A stretch of DNA of 64,000 bases from an uncultured Collinsella sp. GTDB lineage: Bacteria > Actinomycetota > Coriobacteriia > Coriobacteriales > Coriobacteriaceae. Position 1 is the first letter of the stretch, and each line of letters begins with the position of its first letter. Of this stretch, positions 25,728 to 34,529 are shown piece after piece. The stretch is from positions 69,468 through 133,467 of the forward strand of contig UQLB01000002.1 of assembly GCA_900541725.1 (NCBI GenBank), in the 5' to 3' direction. A program made the position numbers and the translations under genes. The notes beneath the pieces are model-generated. The model worked only from the letters and a program-made list of their open reading frames with translations, was not told the origin of the DNA and made no database searches.

Positions 25728-26725
25728 TGCTCGTGGTAGGTGGCGCGCATTCGGGGAAGAGGACCTTCGTGCGCGAAAAGCTCGGGTTCGCGGCGGACGA
25801 TTTCGTCGACGCGGCGCAGCTTGCGGAGGGCGTCGTGCCCGCGGTTTTTGCCGGCCGTGTCGCGTACCGTGCTGAGGAACTCGTACGCACGCTCGACGCT
25901 GACCGGGCGCTCGAGCGGCTGATTGGCTTCGACGCAGTGATTCTGACCTTGGTCGGCTCGGGGGTCGTCCCTATGCGTGCGGAAGACGCCCAATGGCGCG
26001 AGCGCGCGGGGCGCCTGGGATGCGCGCTCGCTGCGCGCGCCGACGTCGTCGTGCGCATGACGTGCGGGATTCCCCAGGTCATCAAAGGAAACCTTGCCGA
26101 TGCGCCTCGAGGGACGCTGGGCGCGGGCGCGCCTTTGGAAGTCATCTTCGTGCGCCATGGTGCCACGGCGGGCACGGAAGACCATCGCTACAGCGGGGCG
26201 GGCACCGACGAGCCCCTGTCGAGCGCGGGCGAGCGCGCTTTGCGCGACCTCGCGTGCGATCGTGACGTGTTCCGTGTTATCACGAGCGGCATGGCCCGCA
26301 CCGACCAGACGGCTCGCATTCTCTTCCCGAACGCGGAGCTTATGGCGTGCCCCGGTCTGCGCGAGATAGATTTCGGCGACTTCGAGGGGCGAAGCGCCGC
26401 CGAACTTAAAGAGGATGCGCGTTACCGCGCCTGGGTAGACTCCTGGTGTGAGACGCGCTGCCCGCATGGCGAGGGCAAGAGCGATTTCACCCGCCGCGTC
26501 GTCGCGGCGTTTCGGGAGGCGTGCGAATCGGAGCGCGCCCAGGGGAGTGGGCGCGCCGTCTTCGTCGTTCACGCGGGTACCGTGAAAGCGCTGCTCTCCG
26601 AGCTAGCTGTCCCGAAAATGGGATACTTCGACGTGCATACCGAGCCGGGTGGTGCATGGGCCGCCACCTGGGATGGGCGCTGCCTTCGCGACGTTCGCCC
26701 CGCTTCGGGGGGCGATGCCCGGTGA
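25724..26725 (+). CDS. CobU-like P-loop domain fused to a CobC-type histidine phosphatase
   Basis: A 333-residue fusion. Residues 1 to about 130 resemble CobU in degenerate form: a P-loop VVGGAHSGKRTFV at the start and the CobU C-terminal pattern VGSGVVPMRAEDAQWRERAG ending in CGIPQVIKG. Residues about 140-325 are a histidine phosphatase (IFVRHGATAGTEDHRYSG, SSGMARTDQ-like ITSGMARTDQTARI, EIDFGDFEGR, VVHAGTVKALL) that would remove the 5'-phosphate of alpha-ribazole phosphate or adenosylcobalamin phosphate. The usual GXRHH-type GTP-transfer segment of CobU is not visible, so the first domain may only bind nucleotide. Placed between cobS and cbiB. Confidence 0.85.
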   Translation: MMLVVGGAHSGKRTFVREKLGFAADDFVDAAQLAEGVVPAVFAGRVAYRAEELVRTLDADRALERLIGFDAVILTLVGSGVVPMRAEDAQWRERAGRLGCALAARADVVVRMTCGIPQVIKGNLADAPRGTLGAGAPLEVIFVRHGATAGTEDHRYSGAGTDEPLSSAGERALRDLACDRDVFRVITSGMARTDQTARILFPNAELMACPGLREIDFGDFEGRSAAELKEDARYRAWVDSWCETRCPHGEGKSDFTRRVVAAFREACESERAQGSGRAVFVVHAGTVKALLSELAVPKMGYFDVHTEPGGAWAATWDGRCLRDVRPASGGDAR

Positions 26726-27699
26726 TGACGATTCTTGCCGTCGCCGCCGGGTTCGCGGCCGACCTTGCCTTCGGCGACCCGCGCTGGCTTCCCCATCCCG
26801 TCGTCGCCATGGGGCGCGCGATCACGTGGGCCGAAGGCCGCCTGCGGGGCGCATTCCCGCAAACGTCCGCGGGCACGCGCGCCGCAGGGCTTGTGCTCGC
26901 CGTGGCGCTTCCGCTTGCGTGTGGGCTTTTGACCTGGGGAATCCTGCATCTTTGCGGCATGGTTCACTCCGGCTTGCGCTTCGTGGCCGAGGCATGGGCA
27001 AGCTATCAGATTCTCGCGGCATGCGAGCTTCGCCGCCAGAGCCTGGCCGTGGCCCGCGCGTTCTCGAAGGGCGGCCTTGTCGCGGCTCGCGAAGCCGTCG
27101 GGCTCATCGTGGGACGCGACACGTCTGTTCTCGACGAGCAGGGCGTTGCGCGCGCCGCCGTGGAAACGGTGGCGGAGAACGCGAGCGACGGCGTCATCGC
27201 GCCGCTTTTCTACCTTATGATCGGGGGTGCGCCCTTGGGCATGGCGTACAAGGCGGTGAACACGCTCGACAGCATGGTGGGCTACAAAAATGAGCGCTAC
27301 ATCGACTTCGGCTGCGCCTCGGCGCGCCTCGACGATGCGGTGAACTGGATTCCCTCGCGCTTATCGGCCCTGCTCATGATCGCCGTGTGCCCGATCGTCG
27401 GGCTCGACGCGCGCGGGGCGGCGCGCATCTGGCGCCGCGACAGGCGTCGCCATGCGAGCCCCAACTCGGCGCAGACCGAGTCAGCGTGCGCGGGCGCGCT
27501 CGGGCTGCGCCTGGCGGGACCCGCGGTGTATTTCGGCAAGCTCGTTGAGAAACCGACGATAGGCGACGCGTCCCGCGAAATCGAGTGGGGCGACATCGCC
27601 CGGGCGACAAGGCTCATGCTCGCCGCGTCCGTATGCGCGCTCGTCGTCTTCGGCGCCGCGCGCGCGGCGGTCGTGCTCGCCGTGGGGGCGATGCCATGA
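26725..27699 (+). CDS. cbiB: Adenosylcobinamide-phosphate synthase (CbiB/CobD-type)
   Basis: Membrane protein that attaches aminopropanol phosphate to adenosylcobyric acid. The 324 residues contain ADLAFGDPRWLPHPVVAMG, VAENASDGVIAPLFY, AYKAVNTLDSMVGYKN and ARLDDAVNWIPSRL. The ATG at 26725 overlaps the previous stop by one base; a GTG one codon earlier is possible. The stop overlaps the cobD start as ATGA. Confidence 0.94.
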   Translation: MTILAVAAGFAADLAFGDPRWLPHPVVAMGRAITWAEGRLRGAFPQTSAGTRAAGLVLAVALPLACGLLTWGILHLCGMVHSGLRFVAEAWASYQILAACELRRQSLAVARAFSKGGLVAAREAVGLIVGRDTSVLDEQGVARAAVETVAENASDGVIAPLFYLMIGGAPLGMAYKAVNTLDSMVGYKNERYIDFGCASARLDDAVNWIPSRLSALLMIAVCPIVGLDARGAARIWRRDRRRHASPNSAQTESACAGALGLRLAGPAVYFGKLVEKPTIGDASREIEWGDIARATRLMLAASVCALVVFGAARAAVVLAVGAMP

Positions 27700-28919
27700 G
27701 GGAAGACCACGCCGCGTCCCGGGCTGCCGGGGGAATCCTGCGCGCCCGTGCGCATGGGGGCAGCTCGCAATCGCTCGGCATCGCTTGCGAAGGGGGCGCC
27801 TCCGACCTCATTGACTTCTCGGTGAACGTGAATCCGGCAGGCCCCTCGCCGCGCGCCGTCGCCGCAGCTTGCAAGGCGCTTTCTCGAATCGACGCCTACC
27901 CCGATAGGGAAAGCCGCGCCCTCGTTCGCGCCCTAGCGCGCGCCCAGGGCATTCCCGAAGATACTATCGTCTGCGGCGCGGGCGCGTCCGACATCATCTG
28001 GCGGCTCGCCTCGGCGGTGCGCCCGAAACGCATCGTCGTGTGCGCGCCGACGTTCTCTGAATATGCGGAGGCGGCATCGTACTACGGCGCATGCGTGCAG
28101 GAGTTCCCGCTCTCCGAAGCGGACGACTTCGACGTGCCCGCCTCCTTCGCCCGCGCGATCGAGGGGCCGGGAGACGTGGCGTACCTCTGCAATCCGAACA
28201 ACCCGACGGGGCGCCTCGTCGACCCCCGCGTGATCGATGCCGCGGTTTGCCGCTGCGAGCAGGTGGGAGCGCTGCTCGTCGTGGACGAGTGCTTCCTCGG
28301 ATTTGCGCCCGACGCCCGCGAAAGGAGCGTGGCCGCACGCGCCGCGTGTTCGCGCCATGTGGCCGTGCTCTCCGCGTTCACAAAGCTCTACGGAATGGCG
28401 GGGTTGCGGTTGGGATATCTGATCAGCGGAAACGCCAAACTCATCGAGGGGATTCGCCGGGCGGGGCAGGCGTGGCCCGTCTCCTCGGTCGCCGAGGCCG
28501 CGGGCATCGCCGCCCTGGAAGACGTCGAATACGTCTCGCGCACGCGCGATGTATTGGCGGGCGAGCGAGCGTGGCTTTCCCACGAGCTCTCCTCGCTCGG
28601 GCTTTCCGTCGTGCCGTCGGATGCGAACTTCCTTTTAGTCCGCACGCCGGCGAAAGACATCCCCGAGCGTCTGTATAATCAGGGGGTTTTGGTCCGCACG
28701 TGCGACTCGTTTTCGGTACTGTCCCGTTTCTGGTGCCGCGTCGCGGTGCGCACGCGCAAGGAGAACGCCCGGCTTGCGATGGCGTTCAGCCGCGCGCTTC
28801 GGGCGGAAGGCGCATCGGGCGAAGGCGAACCCGTCGAACGGGGCGGCGCTTCTTGCAGCGGCGCTATGGCGGGCGCGGATGGCCGAGGCTCGGCGAAGGA
28901 GGTCGATACCCGTGGGTAG
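27696..28919 (+). CDS. cobD: L-threonine-O-3-phosphate decarboxylase (CobD)
   Basis: PLP enzyme making (R)-1-amino-2-propanol phosphate for the side chain. The 407 residues have the class I/II aminotransferase fold: DFSVNVNPAGPS, YPDRESRAL, CNPNNPTGR, VVDECFLGFAP and the PLP-lysine segment FTKLYGMAGLRLGY. About 45 extra residues at the end are Gly/Ala/Glu-rich and look unstructured. A histidinol-phosphate aminotransferase is the main look-alike; the location between cbiB and cbiP decides. The gene overlaps both neighbours. Confidence 0.9.
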   Translation: MREDHAASRAAGGILRARAHGGSSQSLGIACEGGASDLIDFSVNVNPAGPSPRAVAAACKALSRIDAYPDRESRALVRALARAQGIPEDTIVCGAGASDIIWRLASAVRPKRIVVCAPTFSEYAEAASYYGACVQEFPLSEADDFDVPASFARAIEGPGDVAYLCNPNNPTGRLVDPRVIDAAVCRCEQVGALLVVDECFLGFAPDARERSVAARAACSRHVAVLSAFTKLYGMAGLRLGYLISGNAKLIEGIRRAGQAWPVSSVAEAAGIAALEDVEYVSRTRDVLAGERAWLSHELSSLGLSVVPSDANFLLVRTPAKDIPERLYNQGVLVRTCDSFSVLSRFWCRVAVRTRKENARLAMAFSRALRAEGASGEGEPVERGGASCSGAMAGADGRGSAKEVDTRG

Positions 28920-30411
28920 GGCGAAGCCCATCATGATCCAGGGCACCATGTCGAACGCGGGGAAGAGCCTGCTTGCGGCGGGGCTGTGCCGCGTGCTTGC
29001 GCAGGACGGCCTGCGCGTGGCTCCCTTCAAGAGCCAGAACATGGCGCTCAACAGCGGTGTCACGGCCGACGGGCTCGAGATGGGGCGCGCCCAGATCATG
29101 CAGGCCGAGGCGTGCGGCATCGCGCCCGACGTGCGCATGAACCCCATCCTGCTCAAGCCCGAAAGCGACCACCGAAGCCAGCTCATCGTGGCCGGCAAGG
29201 CGCAGGGAGCCTTCGCTGCGAGGGACTACTTCGCGCGAAAGAAGGCGCTCATGCCGCAGATTTTGGAGGCGTTCGATTCGCTCGCGGAGGAAAACGACGT
29301 CATCGTCATCGAGGGCGCCGGCAGCCCCGCCGAAATCAACCTTGCCGAAAACGACATCGTCAACATGGGGCTCGCGCGCGCCGTGTCCTCCCCCGTGCTG
29401 CTCGCGGGCGACATCGACCCAGGCGGGGTGTTTGCCCAGCTCTACGGTACGGTCGCGCTCCTTGCACCCGAGCACCGCGCGCTTTTGCGGGGGCTTGTGG
29501 TGAACAAGTTCCGCGGCGATGTAAAAATCTTGCGCCCGGGTTTGGCTCCGCTCGAGAAGATGTGCGGGGTTCCCGTCGTGGGGGTCGTGCCGTATCTTGC
29601 GCTCGACCTGGACGACGAGGACTCGCTCGCGCCGCGCCTATCTGCCCGCGAGGCGCGCGGCGTCATCGACGTCGCCGTCGTGCGCCTTCCGCATCTGTCG
29701 AACTTCACCGACTTCGACCCGCTTTCGCGCGTGCCCGGCGTGGGCGTGCGCTACGTTTCCTCGATGACCGATCTGGGCCGACCCGACCTGGTGGTGCTTC
29801 CCGGCTCGAAGGCCACGCTCGACGACGCGCGCTGGCTTGCGGCTAGCGGCATCGGAGCCTGTGTACGCGCGCTTTCGGGCGCGGGCACGCCGGTGCTCGG
29901 CATATGCGGAGGCTACCAGCTTTTGGGAGACGAGCTTTCCGACCCGCACGGCAGGGAAGGCACTGGCACCGCGCGCGGGCTCGGGCTCATCCCTGCAAGT
30001 ACTGTGTTCAAGGAGGAAAAGCGCCTCGCCCAGTCGGAGCTGCGCATCACGGGCGCCCAAGGCGCGTTCTCGGTGTGGAACGGCATGACGGCGCGCGGGT
30101 ACGAGATTCACGACGGCGAAACGACCGTCTCCTGCGCCCATGCGGGCACGATTGGCGGCAAACCAGAAGGCGCGGCCTGCGGAAACGTGTTCGGAACCTA
30201 TCTCCACGGCCTGTTCGACGAACCGGGGGTGGCGCTCACCCTCGCGCGCTCGCTCGCGCGCATGCGCGGCCTGCCCGAGAGCGGCGTGGGTGCTGCGGGC
30301 GCGGCGTCCGCGGCCGATCACCGTGCGCGCGAGTTCGACCGCCTGGCTGACGCCTTGCGTGGGGCGTTCGACATGGAGTATCTCTACCGCATTATCGAGG
30401 AGGGCGTATGA
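28912..30411 (+). CDS. cbiP: Cobyric acid synthase
   Basis: Glutamine-dependent amidation of the b, d, e and g side chains of adenosylcobyrinate diamide. The 499 residues open with IMIQGTMSNAGKSLL (P-loop) and FKSQNMALNSG, and have VIEGAGSPAEINL, a C-terminal amidotransferase with the Cys in LGICGGYQLLG, and GTYLHGLFD with the catalytic His. The GTG at 28912 is chosen because AAGGAGG lies 9 bases before it, inside cobD. The last residues overlap the cobO start as ATGA. Confidence 0.95.
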   Translation: MGRAKPIMIQGTMSNAGKSLLAAGLCRVLAQDGLRVAPFKSQNMALNSGVTADGLEMGRAQIMQAEACGIAPDVRMNPILLKPESDHRSQLIVAGKAQGAFAARDYFARKKALMPQILEAFDSLAEENDVIVIEGAGSPAEINLAENDIVNMGLARAVSSPVLLAGDIDPGGVFAQLYGTVALLAPEHRALLRGLVVNKFRGDVKILRPGLAPLEKMCGVPVVGVVPYLALDLDDEDSLAPRLSAREARGVIDVAVVRLPHLSNFTDFDPLSRVPGVGVRYVSSMTDLGRPDLVVLPGSKATLDDARWLAASGIGACVRALSGAGTPVLGICGGYQLLGDELSDPHGREGTGTARGLGLIPASTVFKEEKRLAQSELRITGAQGAFSVWNGMTARGYEIHDGETTVSCAHAGTIGGKPEGAACGNVFGTYLHGLFDEPGVALTLARSLARMRGLPESGVGAAGAASAADHRAREFDRLADALRGAFDMEYLYRIIEEGV

Positions 30412-30923
30412 TCCACGTGTATCATGGCGACGGCAAAGGCAAGACCACGGCGGCGATGGGCCTCGCCCTTCGCATGCTCGCCGCAGGCCGCCGCGTCGTC
30501 GTCGTGCAGTTCCTGAAAGACGGCGAAAGCGGGGAGGCGCGCCTGCTCGCCGAGCATTTCGGCGTGCCCGTGTTCGCGGGGAAGGTGTCGGACAAGTTTA
30601 CCTGGTCGATGACGTCGGAAGAACTTGCCGCGACGCGCGAGCTGCACGATGGGAACCTCGCTTCCGCGCTTGCCGAGCTCGAGGGCGCGCAGGAGGGGCT
30701 GCTCGTGCTCGACGAGGCGCTCGATGCGCTTTCGAAGGGGCTTGTCGACGAGGCGCTCGTGGACCGCGCGCTCGATATGTCCGCGCGCGGCGTCGAAGTA
30801 GCGCTCACCGGGCGCGCGCCTTCCCGCAAGATCGTGGAGAAGGCCGACTACATAACCGAGATGCGGTGCGAGAAACACCCCTACGAGCAGGGGATATGTG
30901 CAAGGGAAGGAGTGGAGTACTAG
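30408..30923 (+). CDS. cobO: Corrinoid adenosyltransferase (CobO/BtuR type)
   Basis: Transfers the 5'-deoxyadenosyl group from ATP to Co(I) corrinoids. The 171 residues have the P-loop VYHGDGKGKTTAAMGLALR, VVQFLKDG and LVLDEALDALSKGLV, typical of the BtuR group. It acts on corrinoids from both synthesis and salvage, so it would serve imported cobinamide too. cbiC starts right after the stop. Confidence 0.94.
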   Translation: MIHVYHGDGKGKTTAAMGLALRMLAAGRRVVVVQFLKDGESGEARLLAEHFGVPVFAGKVSDKFTWSMTSEELAATRELHDGNLASALAELEGAQEGLLVLDEALDALSKGLVDEALVDRALDMSARGVEVALTGRAPSRKIVEKADYITEMRCEKHPYEQGICAREGVEY

Positions 30924-31565
30924 ATGGATTCCAAGGAGATGGCGCCCGGCGACATCGAGCGGCGCAGCTTTGAGATCATCACCGAAGAGCTCGGCGGCCG
31001 CACGTTCCCGCCGCTCGAAGAGCCCGTCGTGAAGCGCGTCATCCACACCACTGCCGACTTCTCGTACGCCGATTCCCTCGTTTTCACTCATGACGCCGCG
31101 CACTGTGCGCTCGACGCACTGCGCGCAGGGGCCACGGTGCTCACCGACACGAACATGGCGCTCGCAGGCATAAGCAAGCCCGCGCTCGCAAAGCTCGGCT
31201 GCAAGGCCGTGTGCTACATGGCCGACCCTGATGTCGCCGCGGCTGCGCGCGCCGCGGGCACGACTCGCGCCGTTGCGAGCATGGACAAAGCTTGCGGCAT
31301 CGAGGGTCCGCTCATCGTGGCCGTCGGTAACGCCCCCACGGCACTTCTGCGCCTCGCCGAGCTCATGGACGCGGGGAAGATCGCGCCCGCGCTCGTCGTT
31401 GGGGTGCCGGTCGGGTTTGTGAACGTGGTCGAGGCGAAAGAGGAGCTACTCGCGCGACGCGTGCCGGCCATCGTCGCGAGGGGTCGCAAGGGCGGTTCGA
31501 CCGTGGCGGCCGCCATTATGAACGCGCTGCTCTACCAGATCACGCGCCCAGGCGGCCCGAAGTGA
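30924..31565 (+). CDS. cbiC: Cobalt-precorrin-8 methylmutase
   Basis: Moves the methyl group from C-11 to C-12 to give cobyrinate. The 213 residues include the catalytic His in KRVIHTTADFSYAD, VLTDTNMALAGI, AVGNAPTALL and PVGFVNVVEAKE. The start follows the cobO stop without a gap and has AAGGAG at 30904-30911. The stop overlaps the GTG of cbiJ. Confidence 0.95.
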   Translation: MDSKEMAPGDIERRSFEIITEELGGRTFPPLEEPVVKRVIHTTADFSYADSLVFTHDAAHCALDALRAGATVLTDTNMALAGISKPALAKLGCKAVCYMADPDVAAAARAAGTTRAVASMDKACGIEGPLIVAVGNAPTALLRLAELMDAGKIAPALVVGVPVGFVNVVEAKEELLARRVPAIVARGRKGGSTVAAAIMNALLYQITRPGGPK

Positions 31566-32335
31566 CGGCGCCCGCATCCGCGCCGGCGCTGCGCATCTTC
31601 GCCGGCACCACCGAGGGCCGCCTTCTGTGCGAATGGGCGAGCGGGGCGGGCATCCCCGCCCGTGCCTACGCGGCAACCGAGTACGGAGGCGAGCTTTTGG
31701 GCCAGCTTCCGGGCATCGAGGTGCATGCGGGCAGGCTCGACGAGGCCGACATGGAGCGCGAGCTTTCCGGCGCGTGCATCGTCGTCGATGCCACGCACCC
31801 CTTCGCCACGCTCGCAAGCGGCAACATCCGGGCCGCTTCGCTCGCCGTGGGTGCACGATGCCTGCGCCTTGCGCGCCCGGCCGAGGCGCTGCCCAAAGGC
31901 GTCGTGCCGGTCGCGTCGATCGCCTGCGCGGCGCGCTTTCTCTCCGAGAACCCGGGTCGCGCGCTTCTCACGACGGGGAGCAAGGAGCTTGCTCCCTACA
32001 CGCGCGTCGCCGATTTCGCGGAGCGCTTCTTTGTGCGTGTGCTCCCGCTGCCCGGTGCTATAACGAAGTGCATCGACGCGGGGTTTTCGCCGTCGCACGT
32101 CATCGGCATGCAGGGGCCCTTCGCCCGCGAGCTCAACGAGGCGATGCTTCGGCAGGTGGGCGCCCAGTGGCTTGTGACCAAGGACTCGGGAACCGTAGGC
32201 GGCACGGCTGAGAAGCTCGCCGCAGCGCGCGACGCTGGAGCGCGCTGCATCGTGGTCACCCGTCCCGCCGAGGGAGGCGGGGCCCTTTCGCTTCGGGAAG
32301 TGGAAGACGCACTTTTACGCGAGTTCGCGCGCTAG
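31562..32335 (+). CDS. cbiJ: Cobalt-precorrin-6A reductase
   Basis: NAD(P)H-dependent reduction of the ring between the CbiD and CbiET/CbiC steps. The 257 residues have the nucleotide-binding-like start RIFAGTTEGRLLCEW, VVDATHPFA, LLTTGSKEL and KDSGTVGGTAEKL of the CbiJ/CobK group. The GTG start overlaps the cbiC stop. It is the last gene of the corrin operon, and an IS21-type fragment follows at once. Confidence 0.92.
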   Translation: MTAPASAPALRIFAGTTEGRLLCEWASGAGIPARAYAATEYGGELLGQLPGIEVHAGRLDEADMERELSGACIVVDATHPFATLASGNIRAASLAVGARCLRLARPAEALPKGVVPVASIACAARFLSENPGRALLTTGSKELAPYTRVADFAERFFVRVLPLPGAITKCIDAGFSPSHVIGMQGPFARELNEAMLRQVGAQWLVTKDSGTVGGTAEKLAAARDAGARCIVVTRPAEGGGALSLREVEDALLREFAR

Positions 32336-32339
32336 GCGC

Positions 32340-32456
32340 TCGCCGCGCCTGCGCGCCCTCCCGCCCGCGAGGAGGAGCGCCCCGAGCAAGCTCGACCCGT
32401 ACAAGCCCGTCATCCGCCAAAAGTTCGAGGACGACGCCCGGAACTGGCGCAAGTAG
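32340..32456 (+). pseudogene. IS21-family IstA transposase remnant (right edge of the cobalamin island)
   Basis: An open plus-strand stretch ending at the TAG at 32454 reads ALPPARRSAPSKLDPYKP and then VIRQKFEDDARNWRK. The PSKLDPYKP...I segment is typical of IstA just after its DNA-binding part. No start and no catalytic domain remain. It begins right behind the cbiJ stop and ends 5 bases before a GTGAAATA palindrome. Confidence 0.6.
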
Positions 32457-32461
32457 CCCTT

Positions 32462-32536
32462 CAATAAGTTGCGGTGAAATAGTGTCTGTTTTTGCTGCTA
32501 GAGCATATTCAGTCCCTAATTCACCGCAACTTGTTG
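32462..32536. repeat. Intergenic palindrome, GTGAAATA family, copy 2
   Basis: Arms 32462-32488 and 32510-32536 pair over 27 bases with four mismatches. They share AGTTGCGGTGAAATA with copies at 1644 and 48687. The loop of 21 bases is unique. It sits between the IS21 remnant and the end of the macB-type permease gene. Confidence 0.85.
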
Positions 32537-32544
32537 GTGTTGGC

Positions 32545-33759
32545 TTACTGGTAGCGTAGGCACTCGACGGGGTCGAGCTTTGCCGCGCGGCGAGCGGGGT
32601 AGAAGCCAAAGATTACGCCGATGCCGACCGATACGGCAAACGCGATCAACACTGTCGTAATGGAGAAGCTTGGCGTGATCGTCCCGGTGGCTCCAAACTC
32701 GCTCATGATGCCCGAGCTTGCGGCAAAGAACGTGAGTCCCCAGGCCAGCAGATAGCCAATCAGGGCACCCAACAGTCCGCCGGTGACGCACAGCGCCGAG
32801 GACTCGGCCAAAAACTGGGCGGTGATATCGCGACGACTGGCGCCCAGAGCGCGGCGGATGCCGATCTCGCGGATGCGCTCCGTCACGTTGGTGAGCATCA
32901 TGTTCATAATGCCGATACCGCCGACAAGCAGCGAGATGCTGGCGACAGCACCCATGATGAGTGAGAACGCGCCCATAAAGGAGTTGAGCGCATCGATGGC
33001 GCTTTTCATGGAGGTCGCCGATACGCTGTCGTACTCATCATCCTCCGCGATGCCCTTCATCGCGCGCACCTTGGACTCGATGGTCTTGCAGAGTTCATCC
33101 ATGTCCGTGCCCTCGGCGGCAAGTGCCGTCACGCTGGGGAATGAAGGATTCTCGTCGCCAAACAGCCCGGAGATGGTTTCGCGTGGCATATACAGCGTGA
33201 GCGAGCCCATGGAGTCGCTGCCGCCGTCGATAACGCCGACAATCTGTACCTCGCCGTTGGAGACCTTAATAGTCTTGCCTACCGCGTCCTGTTCGTTGCC
33301 GTAAAGCTGATCGGCGCCGCCGCGGCTGATGAGCGCCACGCGCGAGCCTGATTGGGATTCGGCCTGGGAATAGGTGCGCCCCGCAACGAGCTTGCTGGCC
33401 CCCACGGCGTCGAGCATGTTGCTATCGACACCCTGTGCCATGACGGTATAGCTTTTATCGCCGGTCTTATACTCGGTATAGGCGCTGTCGACAATGCCAA
33501 TCTGCTCTATCTGCGGCACCAGTTTTTGAAGCTTCTGAACGTCAGAATCGGTGAGTTCTTGCGACGAATAGATCTGAACCATACGAGCTGCATTGAGGCC
33601 CAGGCTGTTGACCAGGCTGTTTTGGATGCCGCCGATGAGCGAAGTCATGGCGATAACCGAGGCGATGCCGATGACAATGCCCAGGATGGTGAGCAGGCTG
33701 CGCCCCTTGTTGGCCTCGAGCGAGTGAAGGGCTTCCTGGATGAGATCGCGGGCGCTCAT
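32545..33759 (-). CDS. MacB/FtsX-type ABC transporter permease
   Basis: Membrane subunit of a tripartite-style exporter for peptides, lipids or antibiotics. The 404 residues have one N-terminal transmembrane segment (TILGIVIGIASVIAMT), a large external MacB-type periplasmic-core domain of about 230 residues, and three C-terminal segments with the block GGIGIMNMMLTNVTERIREIGIRRALGA. ATPase and fusion-protein genes precede it with ATGA-type overlaps, so the three are one operon. In Gram-positive bacteria such sets export antimicrobial peptides or lipoproteins; the substrate is unknown. Confidence 0.9.
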   Translation of the reverse strand: MSARDLIQEALHSLEANKGRSLLTILGIVIGIASVIAMTSLIGGIQNSLVNSLGLNAARMVQIYSSQELTDSDVQKLQKLVPQIEQIGIVDSAYTEYKTGDKSYTVMAQGVDSNMLDAVGASKLVAGRTYSQAESQSGSRVALISRGGADQLYGNEQDAVGKTIKVSNGEVQIVGVIDGGSDSMGSLTLYMPRETISGLFGDENPSFPSVTALAAEGTDMDELCKTIESKVRAMKGIAEDDEYDSVSATSMKSAIDALNSFMGAFSLIMGAVASISLLVGGIGIMNMMLTNVTERIREIGIRRALGASRRDITAQFLAESSALCVTGGLLGALIGYLLAWGLTFFAASSGIMSEFGATGTITPSFSITTVLIAFAVSVGIGVIFGFYPARRAAKLDPVECLRYQ

Positions 33760-34529
33760 GCCATCTCTCCTTTCGGCGGGTTGACGGAGGCGGAAATCGT
33801 GGGCAGGCTATCTACGGCGCTGCGCAGGGTCTTCGGTGCATGTGGAATATACGCGCCGTCGTGGATGCGGCCGTCGCGGATGGTCACGGCGCGGTCGGCT
33901 TCGGCGGCAATGCCTGGGTCGTGCGTGATAAGCACGATGGTTTTGCCGCGCTCCTGGAGCTTATGGAAGGTCTCCATCACAAGCGCTCCAGTGGCGGAGT
34001 CCAGGTTTCCCGTCGGTTCGTCAGCCAAAATGATGGGCGGGTCATTAACGAGGGCGCGCGCGATGGCGACACGCTGCATCTGACCGCCCGAGAGCTCGGA
34101 TATGCGGTGGTCCCAGTGGTCGACCGGTAGCGTGACGGCCTGCAGCGCGTGCACGGCGCGCATCTCGCGCTGGCTACGGGGCACATTGGTGTAGGTCAGC
34201 GGCAGCATAACGTTTTCGATAACCGACAGGCGCGGCAGCAGGTTGAAGCTCTGAAAGACAAAGCCAATGCTCAGGGCGCGAACTTCGGTGAGCTCGTCAT
34301 CATCGAGCTCGGCCACGTTGAGCCCTTGCAGGTAATAGTCGCCCGCCGTCGGCTTATCCAGGCAGCCCAGGATGTTCATGAGCGTTGATTTGCCCGAGCC
34401 CGAGGGGCCAGTGATAGCGACGAATTCGCCGGGATTTACCGCCAGGCTCACGTTGTGCAGGATGTGGGCGCAACCTGCCTCGCTCTCAAAGATGCGGTGC
34501 ACGTTGCGAATGTCGATGACGGGGCGCAT
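33756..34529 (-). CDS. MacB/LolD-type ABC transporter ATPase
   Basis: Cytoplasmic ATPase of the exporter, 257 residues. Walker A ITGPSGSGKSTLMNILG, Q-loop FVFQSFNLLPRLSVIENV, signature LSGGQMQRVAIARAL and Walker B IILADEPTGNLD, then the switch His in LITHD. The leading residues (VIDIRNVHRIFE) suit the MacB/LolD subfamily. Its ATG overlaps the stop of the fusion-protein gene and its stop overlaps the permease start. Confidence 0.93.
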   Translation of the reverse strand: MRPVIDIRNVHRIFESEAGCAHILHNVSLAVNPGEFVAITGPSGSGKSTLMNILGCLDKPTAGDYYLQGLNVAELDDDELTEVRALSIGFVFQSFNLLPRLSVIENVMLPLTYTNVPRSQREMRAVHALQAVTLPVDHWDHRISELSGGQMQRVAIARALVNDPPIILADEPTGNLDSATGALVMETFHKLQERGKTIVLITHDPGIAAEADRAVTIRDGRIHDGAYIPHAPKTLRSAVDSLPTISASVNPPKGEMA

